NCBI GenBank assembly: GCA_023443225.1
Contig: JAEZVF010000104.1
Coordinates: 62,001-126,000, forward strand
Source of the DNA: Bacillota bacterium
GTDB taxonomy: Bacteria; Bacillota; Clostridia; Lachnospirales; Lachnospiraceae
Reading direction: 5' to 3'
DNA: 64,000 bases
Under the pieces are notes generated by a model, which saw only the letters and a program-made list of their open reading frames with translations, made no database searches and was not told the origin of the DNA. The translations under genes and the position numbers were made by a program. Shown in pieces: positions 16,932 to 25,555 of this stretch. Every line of letters begins with the position of its first letter. Position 1 is the stretch's first letter.

Positions 16932-19391
16932 TTATCCTGCGGTTCCTATGTCATAAACGGAACGCACTTTAATTCCATTCGGATTACCGGAGAGAATGAT
17001 AATTGTTTTCTCGCCAGCATTCATATCAAAATAGTTGTCCGATAGTGTCATGTCTCCTTCTGTACAGGAAAGTTCCACACTCTTAGCATAGGCTGCCGCC
17101 TTAACTGTGATCGTATTACCTTTCACCTCAATCTGCAAGTTCGGATCTTCAAAGGCAAAGTGTTTTGGTGCTGTAAACAAACAACTTCCCCCCGAAATAT
17201 AATTTCCGTCTATATAGAACTCATAGCTTAAATAATTCTTAAGTTCATCACAGTCCGAGAAGTCAAGTTTCTCCAGCCAGAAGCTTTCCAAAGCCGGAAC
17301 TTCGATTATAGATTCACCAGATTTAAGAATAGTTGCTTTCGGGTCTCTTAATGCCCATTTTACTGTACCCTTAATAGGATTCATAGTTTCGTTGGCGATA
17401 TTTAATCTGGCTGATTTCTCTATTTCTACCCATTCATCAATGCAATGAGGGCGCTCCGTCATTTCTCCAATTTCCTCACAAGATATCATAATTGGTGCAA
17501 AGAAACGTTTTTCAGAATAATGCAATGCCTTCCAACGTCCAAAATAATCAATACTTGACCAAGAAGCAACCGGCCAAATATCATTGAGCTGCCATACGAT
17601 AGCACCCATACATCTGCCGCGATTTCTTCTCCAATGCTCTACACCATAACGTATCGCATCTGCCTGTAATAATTGTGAAGTATAAATCAGATGGTCAAAA
17701 TCTTTTGGATAGAGGTAATTATCTGAAATATAATTTAATATCTTTCCATTTGCTGCTTTATTTCTCTGATGCATTTCCATGACTCTGGAAAAAATATTTC
17801 TATCAGACTCCTCTGTGAAGGACTCTATGGTTTTTAACTCTGGAAAAGACTGAAATCCAAACTCAGATGCGTAACGGAAAAAGAACTTACGATATTCGGA
17901 AAATGGTTTGTTTCCATGCCATACATCCCAATAATGTGTATCACCACGGTCATAGTTCCAAGAATCATGATAATTGCCTCCTGACGAAGGAGAAGATGGC
18001 CAATAAAATGTCTGTGGATCAAACTCTTTTACAATATTCGGAATGATATATTCAAAGATCTTAATATAATCCATATATTGTTTTGGAGATGGTTGATAGC
18101 ATTTATCAATTGTTTGTGTTTCCATTTCGTTATTTCCGCACCAGATTGCTAGACTTGCATGATGGCGTAGCCGCATTATATTATCGGAAATCTCCATACG
18201 GATATTTTCCTCGAAATCATCATCCAATTCATAAACTGCACAGGCAAACATAAAGTCCTGCCATACTAGCAAACCTAATTCATCACAAATGTCGTAAAAA
18301 TAATCATCTGGATAATAGCCCCCACCCCATACACGAATGATGTTATGGTTTGCTGCTATACAGTCTAATAATAATTTTCTCGTACGAGATTCATTAATAC
18401 GACCGAACAGATTATCTTCCGGGATATAATTTGCACCCATAGCAAAGATCTGTACACCATTGACTTCATGTGCAAAACTTTCCCCCCACTCATCTTCCTC
18501 TCTATGGATGGTTAAAGTTCTAAGTCCGACTTTTCTTTCCCATACATCCAAAACCTTACCATCTGCATTCCTAAGTTCGGCTTTCACGGTATATAGTGGC
18601 TGCAACCCGTAACCATTTGGCCACCAAAGTTTCGGATTGTCAATTATGATATTTTCTTCCTCATTTTGAAGATAGATTGTCCCATCTGGGTCAATGACAT
18701 TAACTACGGTAACTAAGTCATTACTATTTCCAAACAGTTCGATACTATAATCGAATTCGAGAGTAACTTTATCTTTCTCATGCTGCTGTTTGACATAGAA
18801 TTGTTCAAAACGCCCCTCTTCAATGCCTAAAATGCTTACATCTCTCCAGATTCCGGCATCCGGAAGTCTTGGACCCCAATCCCAACCAAACATGCAGTGT
18901 GCTTTTCTAAGATGCGGAAATCCCTCCATACAATCACCAGAGCCTCCAGCATAACATTTCTCCTGTTCTTCCTTTATATACTTTGTAGGAGAATGCAGCA
19001 TTATCTTTAATTCATTCGTTCCAGACTTTAGGGTATCTTTAATATCATATTCCCAAACCCGGTGCATATTATAGGCATCACCTATAAACTGATTGTTTAG
19101 ATATAAGTCAGCTATTGTATCAATACCATCAAAATGTAATATTACTGCATCTTTGCTTAGGATTTCTTCCGGTATATGAAATAATAATGAATACGTAAAG
19201 TCATTCTCCATTAATTTTAATGCTTTTAATTCATTGTCCCGGTAAAATGGATCCGGTATTTTGTTTAAGTCATACAAAGCACCGTATACGGAACCAGGCA
19301 CCTGTGCCTCAAAAGCATCCTCTGAAATCCCATATACATTTTCTCCGTTAATTTGTAACTGCCACTTTCCATTCAAATTCAATGTTGTCAT
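16932..19391 (-). CDS. Beta-mannosidase, glycoside hydrolase family 2
   Basis: Exo-acting enzyme of 819 residues releasing mannose from beta-mannosides. The N-terminal sugar-binding domain starts LNGKWQLQINGENVYG and AQVPGSVYGALYDLNKIPDPFYRDN. The barrel carries the acid/base Glu near 421 in WCGNNEMET, and the nucleophile Glu near 509 in YASEFGFQSFP. IIRVWGGGYYPDDYFYDICDELGLLVWQDFMFAC is the conserved barrel core. There is no signal peptide, so it is cytosolic and probably acts on imported mannooligosaccharides. It ends an apparent operon with the zinc-ribbon protein and cardiolipin synthase. GH2 family certain; mannosidase subtype likely. Confidence 0.92.
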   Translation of the reverse strand: MTTLNLNGKWQLQINGENVYGISEDAFEAQVPGSVYGALYDLNKIPDPFYRDNELKALKLMENDFTYSLLFHIPEEILSKDAVILHFDGIDTIADLYLNNQFIGDAYNMHRVWEYDIKDTLKSGTNELKIMLHSPTKYIKEEQEKCYAGGSGDCMEGFPHLRKAHCMFGWDWGPRLPDAGIWRDVSILGIEEGRFEQFYVKQQHEKDKVTLEFDYSIELFGNSNDLVTVVNVIDPDGTIYLQNEEENIIIDNPKLWWPNGYGLQPLYTVKAELRNADGKVLDVWERKVGLRTLTIHREEDEWGESFAHEVNGVQIFAMGANYIPEDNLFGRINESRTRKLLLDCIAANHNIIRVWGGGYYPDDYFYDICDELGLLVWQDFMFACAVYELDDDFEENIRMEISDNIMRLRHHASLAIWCGNNEMETQTIDKCYQPSPKQYMDYIKIFEYIIPNIVKEFDPQTFYWPSSPSSGGNYHDSWNYDRGDTHYWDVWHGNKPFSEYRKFFFRYASEFGFQSFPELKTIESFTEESDRNIFSRVMEMHQRNKAANGKILNYISDNYLYPKDFDHLIYTSQLLQADAIRYGVEHWRRNRGRCMGAIVWQLNDIWPVASWSSIDYFGRWKALHYSEKRFFAPIMISCEEIGEMTERPHCIDEWVEIEKSARLNIANETMNPIKGTVKWALRDPKATILKSGESIIEVPALESFWLEKLDFSDCDELKNYLSYEFYIDGNYISGGSCLFTAPKHFAFEDPNLQIEVKGNTITVKAAAYAKSVELSCTEGDMTLSDNYFDMNAGEKTIIILSGNPNGIKVRSVYDIGTAG

Positions 19392-19409
19392 ATTTCCTCC
19401 TGAGTAAAT

Positions 19410-19658
19410 TCATTCTAGCTTGCTAAAAGTACCTTTTGATATATTTAGCCTTCCCTCTTTCAGATAAGCCAGTACTTCATATGCTGTAATTCCCAAATTC
19501 TCTGATATTTGTAAAGCATTACTGTTTGGATATTCTTTTAGATAATTTTCAATATCATCAAATTGGTTGAAATCGATCTCCTTACAATTCTCACAATAAT
19601 AGGTCTTAAATCTGGACTGAAACACTTTACAACAATGTTTGCACACATTGGTATACAT
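19410..19658 (-). CDS. Small zinc-ribbon protein with C-terminal helical domain (YvyF/TIGR03826-like)
   Basis: Protein of 82 residues. Two Cys pairs (CKHC near residue 6 and CENC near 22) form a probable zinc ribbon. The rest resembles a helix-turn-helix domain: FDDIENYLKEYPNSNALQIS then ENLGITAYEVLAYLKEGRL. This layout recalls the flagellar-operon protein YvyF/TIGR03826, where a zinc ribbon precedes a small DNA-binding-like domain with the ending EGRL. No flagellar genes are near. It lies between cardiolipin synthase (27 nt upstream) and beta-mannosidase (18 nt downstream). Function unknown. The similarity is by eye and needs a profile search. Confidence 0.6.
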   Translation of the reverse strand: MYTNVCKHCCKVFQSRFKTYYCENCKEIDFNQFDDIENYLKEYPNSNALQISENLGITAYEVLAYLKEGRLNISKGTFSKLE

Positions 19659-19685
19659 AAGTTCTCCTTCTCTTGCTTCTTGCGG

Positions 19686-21248
19686 TTACATCAGTGTTGA
19701 AAACAGATTCAATACGGGCTGACAGACTTTCAATTGCCATGGTCGATTTTTCCACTCCATATAAGACACCTGAAAGCTGTTCTCCATGGTTTCTAATAAA
19801 TCCGTTTTAATTACATCAATGACTTCTTTGTTGCACATCCATAATCCACATTCATAATGTAAGTAAAAACTGCGGTAATCCATATTTATGGTGCCAACAA
19901 TGCCACAATCCTCATTAATGATCGTTTTTGCATGAATAAAACCAGGTTTATATTCATATATTTTCACACCGGCTTCTAAAAGTCTACCATAATTGTAATT
20001 AGTTAAAATCTTAACGTATTTTTTATCTGGAATATATGGAGTTATAATACGAACATCAATCCCACTTTTCACTGCGGTGATCAAAGTCTCTCTCATGTCA
20101 TCTTCGATAATTAAATATGGGGTTGTTATATATACATACTTTTTTGCATAATGAATAATTTGCTTATAAGTAATTTCAATCGGATTGTTTGGGTTATTTG
20201 CTGGTCCATCTGCAATTACATGACAATATACATCATTCTGCACGAATTCCTTGTCTGGGCGATAAGGATTATAATCAAGTAAAATACTCGGATTACAAAT
20301 CTCCCACATCTGTAGAAAAGTCACTGTAAGCCCCCAGACAGCATCTCCTTCCACCCTGACTGCATTATCCTTCCATACGCCAAAACGGCGAACCAGGTTC
20401 ACATATTCATCCGCTAAATTAATGCCTCCAGTATAACCACAATTGCCATCAATTACAATGATCTTTTGATGGCTTCTGTAATTCATATATAATTTTTCCG
20501 TATATTTATGAATAGGATTAAAGACTCCTATCTCAAAGCCTTCTGCTTCCAAACTTTTTCTGAAATTCTTTGGCGTTCTTAAGGTAGCTCCAAAATCATC
20601 ATACATGAACTTAACCTGAACTCCTTCTTTGATTTTTCCAACAAGAAGTTCATGCATTTTGTTCCATAATATTCCTTCCCCCACAATGAAAAAATTAATG
20701 AAAATAAATCTCTTTGCTTTCTTGATGTCCTCAAAAATAGCTTCAAACACATCTTCACCCATAGGATAATAGGTGATAAGATTATTTTTATACAAAGGGA
20801 AATGCTGCGTCTCCAAATATCTTGAAATTCTACTTTTCGTAGGGTACTTCAAGGCATATTCCTTTGCTAAATTGTTGTCATAATGTAAATATTCTGCACC
20901 ATGGTGAAATTTTGCCAATATCTTTTTCTCTAGCTTTCGTTTTGAATCACTCTTTCCCCATAAAGCATACATAATGTGCCCTGTAATTGGTAAAACCAGA
21001 ACAATACATATCCAACTTATTTTATACGAAGGACTTCTTTTATCATTCACCAATCCTATAGTAATGAAAATACTAGCAATCTCAATAAACATATAAATGT
21101 ATATTGTAGAATCACTAAGCCAATATGTAAGCATTAGAATAAGAAACATTTGTATCAATACCAACATACCAACCAAAACAACCCTAAGCCCTCCACTTAA
21201 GTATGCCTTACTTGATCCTATCATGTCTTCTTTAAAAATCTTACTCAT
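19686..21248 (-). CDS. cls: Cardiolipin synthase, phospholipase D superfamily
   Basis: Membrane enzyme condensing two phosphatidylglycerols into cardiolipin. Two or three N-terminal membrane segments (for example VVLVGMLVLIQMFLILMLTY) precede two PLD catalytic repeats. The first HKD motif is HQKIIVIDGNCGYTGGINLADEY; the second is HAKTIINEDCGIVGTINMDYRS. Length (520) is usual for the Firmicute Cls family. The ATG at 21248 is preceded by AGGGG 7 nt away. An in-frame ATG at 21263 overlaps the stop of the upstream membrane protein as ATGA and could be used instead. The two genes are coupled. Confidence 0.94.
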   Translation of the reverse strand: MSKIFKEDMIGSSKAYLSGGLRVVLVGMLVLIQMFLILMLTYWLSDSTIYIYMFIEIASIFITIGLVNDKRSPSYKISWICIVLVLPITGHIMYALWGKSDSKRKLEKKILAKFHHGAEYLHYDNNLAKEYALKYPTKSRISRYLETQHFPLYKNNLITYYPMGEDVFEAIFEDIKKAKRFIFINFFIVGEGILWNKMHELLVGKIKEGVQVKFMYDDFGATLRTPKNFRKSLEAEGFEIGVFNPIHKYTEKLYMNYRSHQKIIVIDGNCGYTGGINLADEYVNLVRRFGVWKDNAVRVEGDAVWGLTVTFLQMWEICNPSILLDYNPYRPDKEFVQNDVYCHVIADGPANNPNNPIEITYKQIIHYAKKYVYITTPYLIIEDDMRETLITAVKSGIDVRIITPYIPDKKYVKILTNYNYGRLLEAGVKIYEYKPGFIHAKTIINEDCGIVGTINMDYRSFYLHYECGLWMCNKEVIDVIKTDLLETMENSFQVSYMEWKNRPWQLKVCQPVLNLFSTLM

Positions 21249-21259
21249 TGCTACACCCC

Positions 21260-22180
21260 TCATTTTCTTTTATATTTCAAAAGCCGCTCCTTTAAATCCT
21301 TCAAAACATCGTCCCTTTTTATAAACTTAACATTTGGAAATGCTGTTAAAAGACGTTTTTGAATTCGACTTGTCATGCTTATTTTAAAATGGAATTTACA
21401 TAAATATTCCTTTACCTGCTTTTCTATCTCTCGTTTAAAATTAATTATCTCAAAGCCTTCTCTGTTTTTATTCAATTCAATCAGCTTTTCTTTATTTTCC
21501 TCAAAGCTTCCCTTAATATTCTCTAATAAATCAGATAATTTAATAATGGAAAATTTATTTTTCCATTCTTCTTTTGATGAATATAGTTTTGTACTTTCAA
21601 TATAATCTGAGAATTCCTGTTTCATTTTCTGTAATTCATCCAGTAGCTGATTTAATTGAAGCATATGTACTATGGTAGAGGTCATATCAGTTAGAAACAC
21701 CACACTGATAACATAACTAAAATATACCCCAAACTTATCTGGTATCAATTCTAACAATTTTATGGTTTTAGGTTGAATGAATACTATCATGATTAAGGAT
21801 AAAAGCCCCCAGAACAAGGATGCTTTTAAGCAGATCCTTCCTTGAAAGTTATATTTTATATTACTGTAATCCCACCATTTTGCGTGAAATATCAGTTCCA
21901 TCGTTAAAGAAGTAATATATTCTAACAGGGTCGCCAAAATCATGCCACCCAGAAATACAATCAGATATTGCTCTCGATACTGCCAGAATACAATATACAC
22001 CAGAGTAGCACCCAATCCATATAACGGTATGACTGGTCCGTTTAAGAAGCCACGGTTTACTAAACTCTTTTTTTTAACAGAAACATATGTACTCTCATAT
22101 ATCCAGCCCAAAAGAGCATATAAAAAGAAATTATAAAAAATATGAATTAACTTAATATTAAATATATGCGCATCACTCAT
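21260..22180 (-). CDS. PF06541-type membrane protein (putative ABC transporter type IV, CmpB-like)
   Basis: Protein of 306 residues. The first ~190 residues hold five or six membrane segments with family signatures: FFLYALLGWIYESTYVSV, then NRGFLNGPVIPLYGLGA, LEYITSLTMELIFHAKWWDYS, and FQGRICLKASLFWGLLS. These match the PF06541 family, which is common in Lachnospiraceae and has no proven function. The C-terminal ~110 residues are a charged, coiled-coil-prone cytoplasmic tail (LDELQKMKQEFSDYIES onward). It overlaps or abuts cls and may be part of the same operon. It starts that operon; a 156-nt gap separates it from the divergent YprB gene. Confidence 0.75.
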   Translation of the reverse strand: MSDAHIFNIKLIHIFYNFFLYALLGWIYESTYVSVKKKSLVNRGFLNGPVIPLYGLGATLVYIVFWQYREQYLIVFLGGMILATLLEYITSLTMELIFHAKWWDYSNIKYNFQGRICLKASLFWGLLSLIMIVFIQPKTIKLLELIPDKFGVYFSYVISVVFLTDMTSTIVHMLQLNQLLDELQKMKQEFSDYIESTKLYSSKEEWKNKFSIIKLSDLLENIKGSFEENKEKLIELNKNREGFEIINFKREIEKQVKEYLCKFHFKISMTSRIQKRLLTAFPNVKFIKRDDVLKDLKERLLKYKRK

Positions 22181-22337
22181 ATCTTTATACAGTCTCCTTG
22201 TAGTTGTCTATCATTAACACATTATGCATATTTTAACATATTTCAACCTCGAAATATACTCCCATTTAACATTTTTAAGATTTATGATAAAATGTTTATA
22301 AACTCTTTATTTAATATTCTACATTAGGGAGAAATTT

Positions 22338-23537
22338 ATGATTACAATACAAACGGAATTAAATATAACTGCTGGCTATCCAATCAATGGCTCCTATCGT
22401 TTAGAAGATATAGTCTTCTTCGATATTGAAACTACGGGGTTTTCTGCAAAAACCTCTTATCTTTATCTGATTGGATGTATGTATTATAAAGACGGAAAAT
22501 GGCAGTTAACCCAATGGCTTGCAGATGACATGAAAAGTGAAGCTGCAATTCTTGATTCTTTCTTTACCGTATTAAAAAGCTGTAAAAGACTGGTGCATTT
22601 TAATGGCAGTGGCTTTGACATACCCTTTATACTGCAAAAATGTAAACAGCATGCAATTCCAGATCCATTTAGCTTAATCGAAAGTTTTGATATATACAAA
22701 AAAATTCTACCATATAAAAGATTATTACCACTAAGCAATTATAAATTAAAAACTATCGAAAAATTTATGGGGATACATCGAATAGATACCTGCTCTGGTG
22801 AAGAATTGATTCCTATATACGCTAACTATCTAGGCAAAATTCAATATGAAAAACTACACAGCAGATCTAACAGTCAATTTCTGTCAGATAATAATGGAAC
22901 GTTTAACCAGAAAGTAACATCCTCCTCGGAAGAATTCTCACAAATCCTTCTTCTTCATAATCTGGAAGATGTGAAAAGTTTATTAGAAATGACTAAAATA
23001 CTGTATTTTATTGATATATTTGAAAATAAAATAAAATTTTCTAACATATCCCATATTAGTTATAATGAAAATTCTCTTGAAGTTAGAATTCAACTTCCAA
23101 TTATCTTTCCTAGATCAATCAGTTGGGAAATTCCCCTTGCTGGTAACTGTTTAAAAATGAAGGTCGCAGATGATCAGTTGATGCTATGGATTCCCATCTA
23201 CCATGGTGAATTAAAATATTTCTATACGAATTACAAGGATTATTTTTTTCTGCCCAAAGAAGATATGGCCATGCATGTAAGTGTTGCCCAATATGTTGAC
23301 AAAGATTTTCGAGTGAAAGCAAAAGCCTCTAATTGTTATACTAAACAGACCGGTAGTTTTCTGCCGCAGATTGATACAGTCTTTTCGCCATATTTTAAAC
23401 AGGATTATAAGGATAAAATAACTTATTTTGAAGCTACAAATCCAATTCTAAAGGATAAGCTCATATTATTTGAATACATTAAAAATCTTTGTTCCTATTT
23501 CTCAATAAATAAAGAAACGAAACCTTTATTTAACTAA
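22338..23537 (+). CDS. YprB-like DEDD-family exonuclease (ribonuclease H-like)
   Basis: Protein of 399 residues. The first ~220 residues form a DnaQ-like exonuclease fold: Exo I is IVFFDIETTGFSAKT with Asp and Glu ligands, Exo II is LVHFNGSGFDIPFI, and a late Asp lies in LHNLEDVKSLLEM. This matches B. subtilis YprB, annotated as ribonuclease H-like. The C-terminal ~180 residues have no assigned domain but include strand-rich segments. The ATG at 22338 has GGGAG 8 nt upstream. It is divergent from the PF06541 gene and followed by a small coding region on the same strand. Substrate (RNA or DNA) unknown. Confidence 0.82.
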   Translation: MITIQTELNITAGYPINGSYRLEDIVFFDIETTGFSAKTSYLYLIGCMYYKDGKWQLTQWLADDMKSEAAILDSFFTVLKSCKRLVHFNGSGFDIPFILQKCKQHAIPDPFSLIESFDIYKKILPYKRLLPLSNYKLKTIEKFMGIHRIDTCSGEELIPIYANYLGKIQYEKLHSRSNSQFLSDNNGTFNQKVTSSSEEFSQILLLHNLEDVKSLLEMTKILYFIDIFENKIKFSNISHISYNENSLEVRIQLPIIFPRSISWEIPLAGNCLKMKVADDQLMLWIPIYHGELKYFYTNYKDYFFLPKEDMAMHVSVAQYVDKDFRVKAKASNCYTKQTGSFLPQIDTVFSPYFKQDYKDKITYFEATNPILKDKLILFEYIKNLCSYFSINKETKPLFN

Positions 23538-23609
23538 TATGATGTATTTATTTCTAGGAACAACGAATACTAACTCTGTAGAAAATACAAAGATTAGAAA
23601 GAGGTCCCT

Positions 23610-23777
23610 ATGTATGAGCCAAAGAAAAATAACAGATTAGAAAATGAGAATGATATTAATAGCAATTCCACATCAAATTACACAAAAGATTTGGTTGATT
23701 CAACATCAGAAAATTCTTATCCAACCGATGTAATACCAGATGAGGTAGAGCGCCGTGACGGTCCTGGAGGTAATTAA
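23610..23777 (+). CDS. Small acidic/polar protein of 55 residues, unrecognised
   Basis: An open frame with ATG at 23610 preceded by AAAGAGGT (6-nt spacing), 72 nt after the YprB gene on the same strand. The product is 55 residues, rich in Asn, Ser, Asp and Glu in its first 45 residues, with no membrane segment or signal peptide. It ends in EVERRDGPGGN, a compact charged/Gly-Pro terminus that looks selected, not random. A terminator-like hairpin follows at 23823. I do not recognise a function. Good ribosome site and clean position argue that it is expressed. Confidence 0.6.
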   Translation: MYEPKKNNRLENENDINSNSTSNYTKDLVDSTSENSYPTDVIPDEVERRDGPGGN

Positions 23778-23822
23778 AACCCTTAGCTCCGCTTCGTGAT
23801 CTTTTCAATAGTCATGAATGAA

Positions 23823-23856
23823 AAAGTCTACATCCATATGAAAGGGCGTAGGCTTT
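23823..23856. terminator. Hairpin between convergent genes
   Basis: AAAGTCTAC pairs with GTAGGCTTT (one wobble) around a 16-nt loop. T-rich flanks occur on both strands, so it may end the plus-strand YprB unit and the minus-strand TPR gene, whose stop codon is 9 nt away. Confidence 0.6.
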
Positions 23857-23864
23857 CTTCAATT

Positions 23865-24665
23865 CTATTTGACTTCAAGACTTGCTTCTAATTTAGTAAT
23901 CTTTCTTATAAGTGACGGTGTTAGTTTCTTTTCTTTCAGACGTTCTAGTACTACACGTGCCTCATCATAACAGTTCTCGTTTACCATTATATCTGCTTTC
24001 AAATATTCAATTATATCAATCAAATACGGAATATGACACAATTTTTCTGCCTTATCAAGATAGTATTTTGCTTTATCAATATCTTTTTTTGCTAAATATC
24101 CATATGCCATGTTAACCGTTATAGCACTTTCAATCGAAGGATGTTTTTCATATTGTTTTATTAATGTCTTTTTTTCTTCTAGAATTGTCAGTGCCTTTTC
24201 TTCATCACCTAGATTCAAAGTGATGGCGAACATGTTGATATAATAAATAACCTGATTTATAGCTAATAAATCCTTTGGATTCACAGATGATAATAATTGA
24301 TGTGCTTTATTATAATCTCCGTTTTCGCAATATCCAGCAGCTAGCGACATAATATATAAGTTTCTGATTTTTGTATTATTTATCTTCTCGAGAATCTTTT
24401 CTAATTCTTGAATAAAACGAGCAGGATCTTTTTCATCCTGCAAAATTGGTAAAATTGATGCATACTTTCTTTGAAAACGTAATAGATCGACTATGTATGG
24501 CGATAACAATATAATTAAAAGAACGACTCCTAAAAAATAAAATAAATTTGATTCATTTTGAGATAGTTGCATTTTACTTTCAACAATACTAAGACATATT
24601 CCATATGCAAATACTAATACAAAAATTATCTTTGAATTAATCTTCAAAATTCTATCCCCTCCCAC
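23865..24665 (-). CDS. Membrane-anchored TPR-repeat protein
   Basis: Protein of 266 residues. Two N-terminal membrane segments (about residues 9-27 and 42-61) are followed by a soluble helical region with tetratricopeptide-like repeats: MSLAAGYCENGDYNKAHQLL, VNMAYGYLAKKDIDKAKYYL and ADIMVNENCYDEARVVLERL. It is probably a scaffold at the membrane. Partner unknown. The start is uncertain: ATG at 24665 has AAGGGAAG upstream, but the next codons contain GGAGGGG perfectly spaced (8 nt) before a TTG at 24647. It lies after rpmF, where plsX often sits in Firmicutes. Confidence 0.65.
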   Translation of the reverse strand: MGGDRILKINSKIIFVLVFAYGICLSIVESKMQLSQNESNLFYFLGVVLLIILLSPYIVDLLRFQRKYASILPILQDEKDPARFIQELEKILEKINNTKIRNLYIMSLAAGYCENGDYNKAHQLLSSVNPKDLLAINQVIYYINMFAITLNLGDEEKALTILEEKKTLIKQYEKHPSIESAITVNMAYGYLAKKDIDKAKYYLDKAEKLCHIPYLIDIIEYLKADIMVNENCYDEARVVLERLKEKKLTPSLIRKITKLEASLEVK

Positions 24666-24686
24666 ATAGTAACTTCCCTTTAAATA

Positions 24687-24716
24687 AAGGCTCTCCGAAA
24701 TGAATCGGAAAGCCTT
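24687..24716 (-). terminator. Terminator after rpmF
   Basis: On the minus strand AAGGCTTTCCGA pairs with TCGGAGAGCCTT (one mismatch) around a 6-nt loop and is followed by TTATTT. It lies 12 nt after the rpmF stop and ends the yceD-rpmF unit. Confidence 0.75.
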
Positions 24717-24728
24717 GATTTTTACTTA

Positions 24729-24911
24729 TTATGCTTGAGAAATGATTTCTTTTTTGTTGTAAGAACCACAAGCCTTACAAACTCTATGTGGCATCATAAG
24801 CTCTCCACATTTGCTACACTTAACTAAATTAGGTGCGGACATTTTCCAGTTTGCTCTACGGCTGTCTCTTCTAGCTTTTGAATGTTTATTCTTTGGACAG
24901 ATTGCTCCCAT
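24729..24911 (-). CDS. rpmF: 50S ribosomal protein L32
   Basis: Ribosomal protein of 60 residues. The basic N-terminus (CPKNKHSKARRDSRRANWKM) is the L32 signature. A zinc-ribbon with two CxxC pairs (CSKC and CKAC) marks the zinc-binding form. It starts 2 nt after the yceD stop, the standard yceD-rpmF pairing, so both come from the promoter at 25479. Confidence 0.97.
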   Translation of the reverse strand: MGAICPKNKHSKARRDSRRANWKMSAPNLVKCSKCGELMMPHRVCKACGSYNKKEIISQA

Positions 24912-24913
24912 GA

Positions 24914-25441
24914 TTACACCTCCTTAAAATTGTTAAATATATCTCGGATAACTGACATTCTGGGATCTAGGTCTGTATCGAAACAATCACATGTATTCTT
25001 ATTACGATTCGTTCCACAAACATTACATAAACCTTTGCAGTTCTCATCACACAGAACCTTCATGGGAAAGTCTATTAAAATTTCATCATAGACTAGTAAA
25101 TCTACATCCAGATTATATCCTATAAGATAATTTGTTTCATCTAATTCCTTAATTCGTTCTTCTTCCCGTTTTTGCAAATCTAATTCTTTATCGATTTGAA
25201 TCTCAAACAAGGTCTCTACGTCTTCAAGGCATCTATTGCACGGAATTAATAAAGATAATTTTGTTTCACCCTCAATCCTTACTTTACGCTCACCTAAGTT
25301 GGTGATCGTTAAATCTAGAAAAGACTTAGTGGCAAATGGATAGTCTATTCCTTCCATACAAAAACTCTTTAATTCAATCGGAGCTTGTATGTGTTCAACT
25401 TTACCTTTGACAGACATTATCTCTGATAAATCAATCAGCAT
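24914..25441 (-). CDS. yceD: YceD/DUF177 family protein
   Basis: Protein of 175 residues, homologous to B. subtilis YlbN and E. coli YceD, linked to ribosome or 23S rRNA processing and nearly always upstream of rpmF. It shows the family Cys motifs: PCNRCLEDVETLFEIQIDK in the middle and VLCDENCKGLCNVCGTNRNK near the C-terminus, a probable zinc site. The ATG has GGGGA 8 nt upstream and the gene has a near-perfect sigma-A promoter. Exact function in Firmicutes is not established. Confidence 0.92.
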   Translation of the reverse strand: MLIDLSEIMSVKGKVEHIQAPIELKSFCMEGIDYPFATKSFLDLTITNLGERKVRIEGETKLSLLIPCNRCLEDVETLFEIQIDKELDLQKREEERIKELDETNYLIGYNLDVDLLVYDEILIDFPMKVLCDENCKGLCNVCGTNRNKNTCDCFDTDLDPRMSVIRDIFNNFKEV

Positions 25442-25478
25442 AACAATCCCCTATCTTTTATAAATTCGCACTTCATAT

Positions 25479-25507
25479 ATTATAGTCAGAAAGCCACGAT
25501 TTGTCAA
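25479..25507 (-). promoter_or_regulatory. Consensus sigma-A promoter of yceD-rpmF
   Basis: On the minus strand a perfect TTGACA (25507-25502), 17-nt spacer and perfect TATAAT (25484-25479), about 37 nt before the yceD start. It is one of the strongest matches in the window, as expected for a ribosomal protein operon. Confidence 0.85.
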
Positions 25508-25555
25508 TAATTATTTTACCTTTTCAATATAACTGAAATTAATCAATGTACTAAA

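Noticed and set aside
23823..23856. Small regulatory RNA
   Set aside because: A simple bidirectional terminator between convergent genes explains the hairpin.
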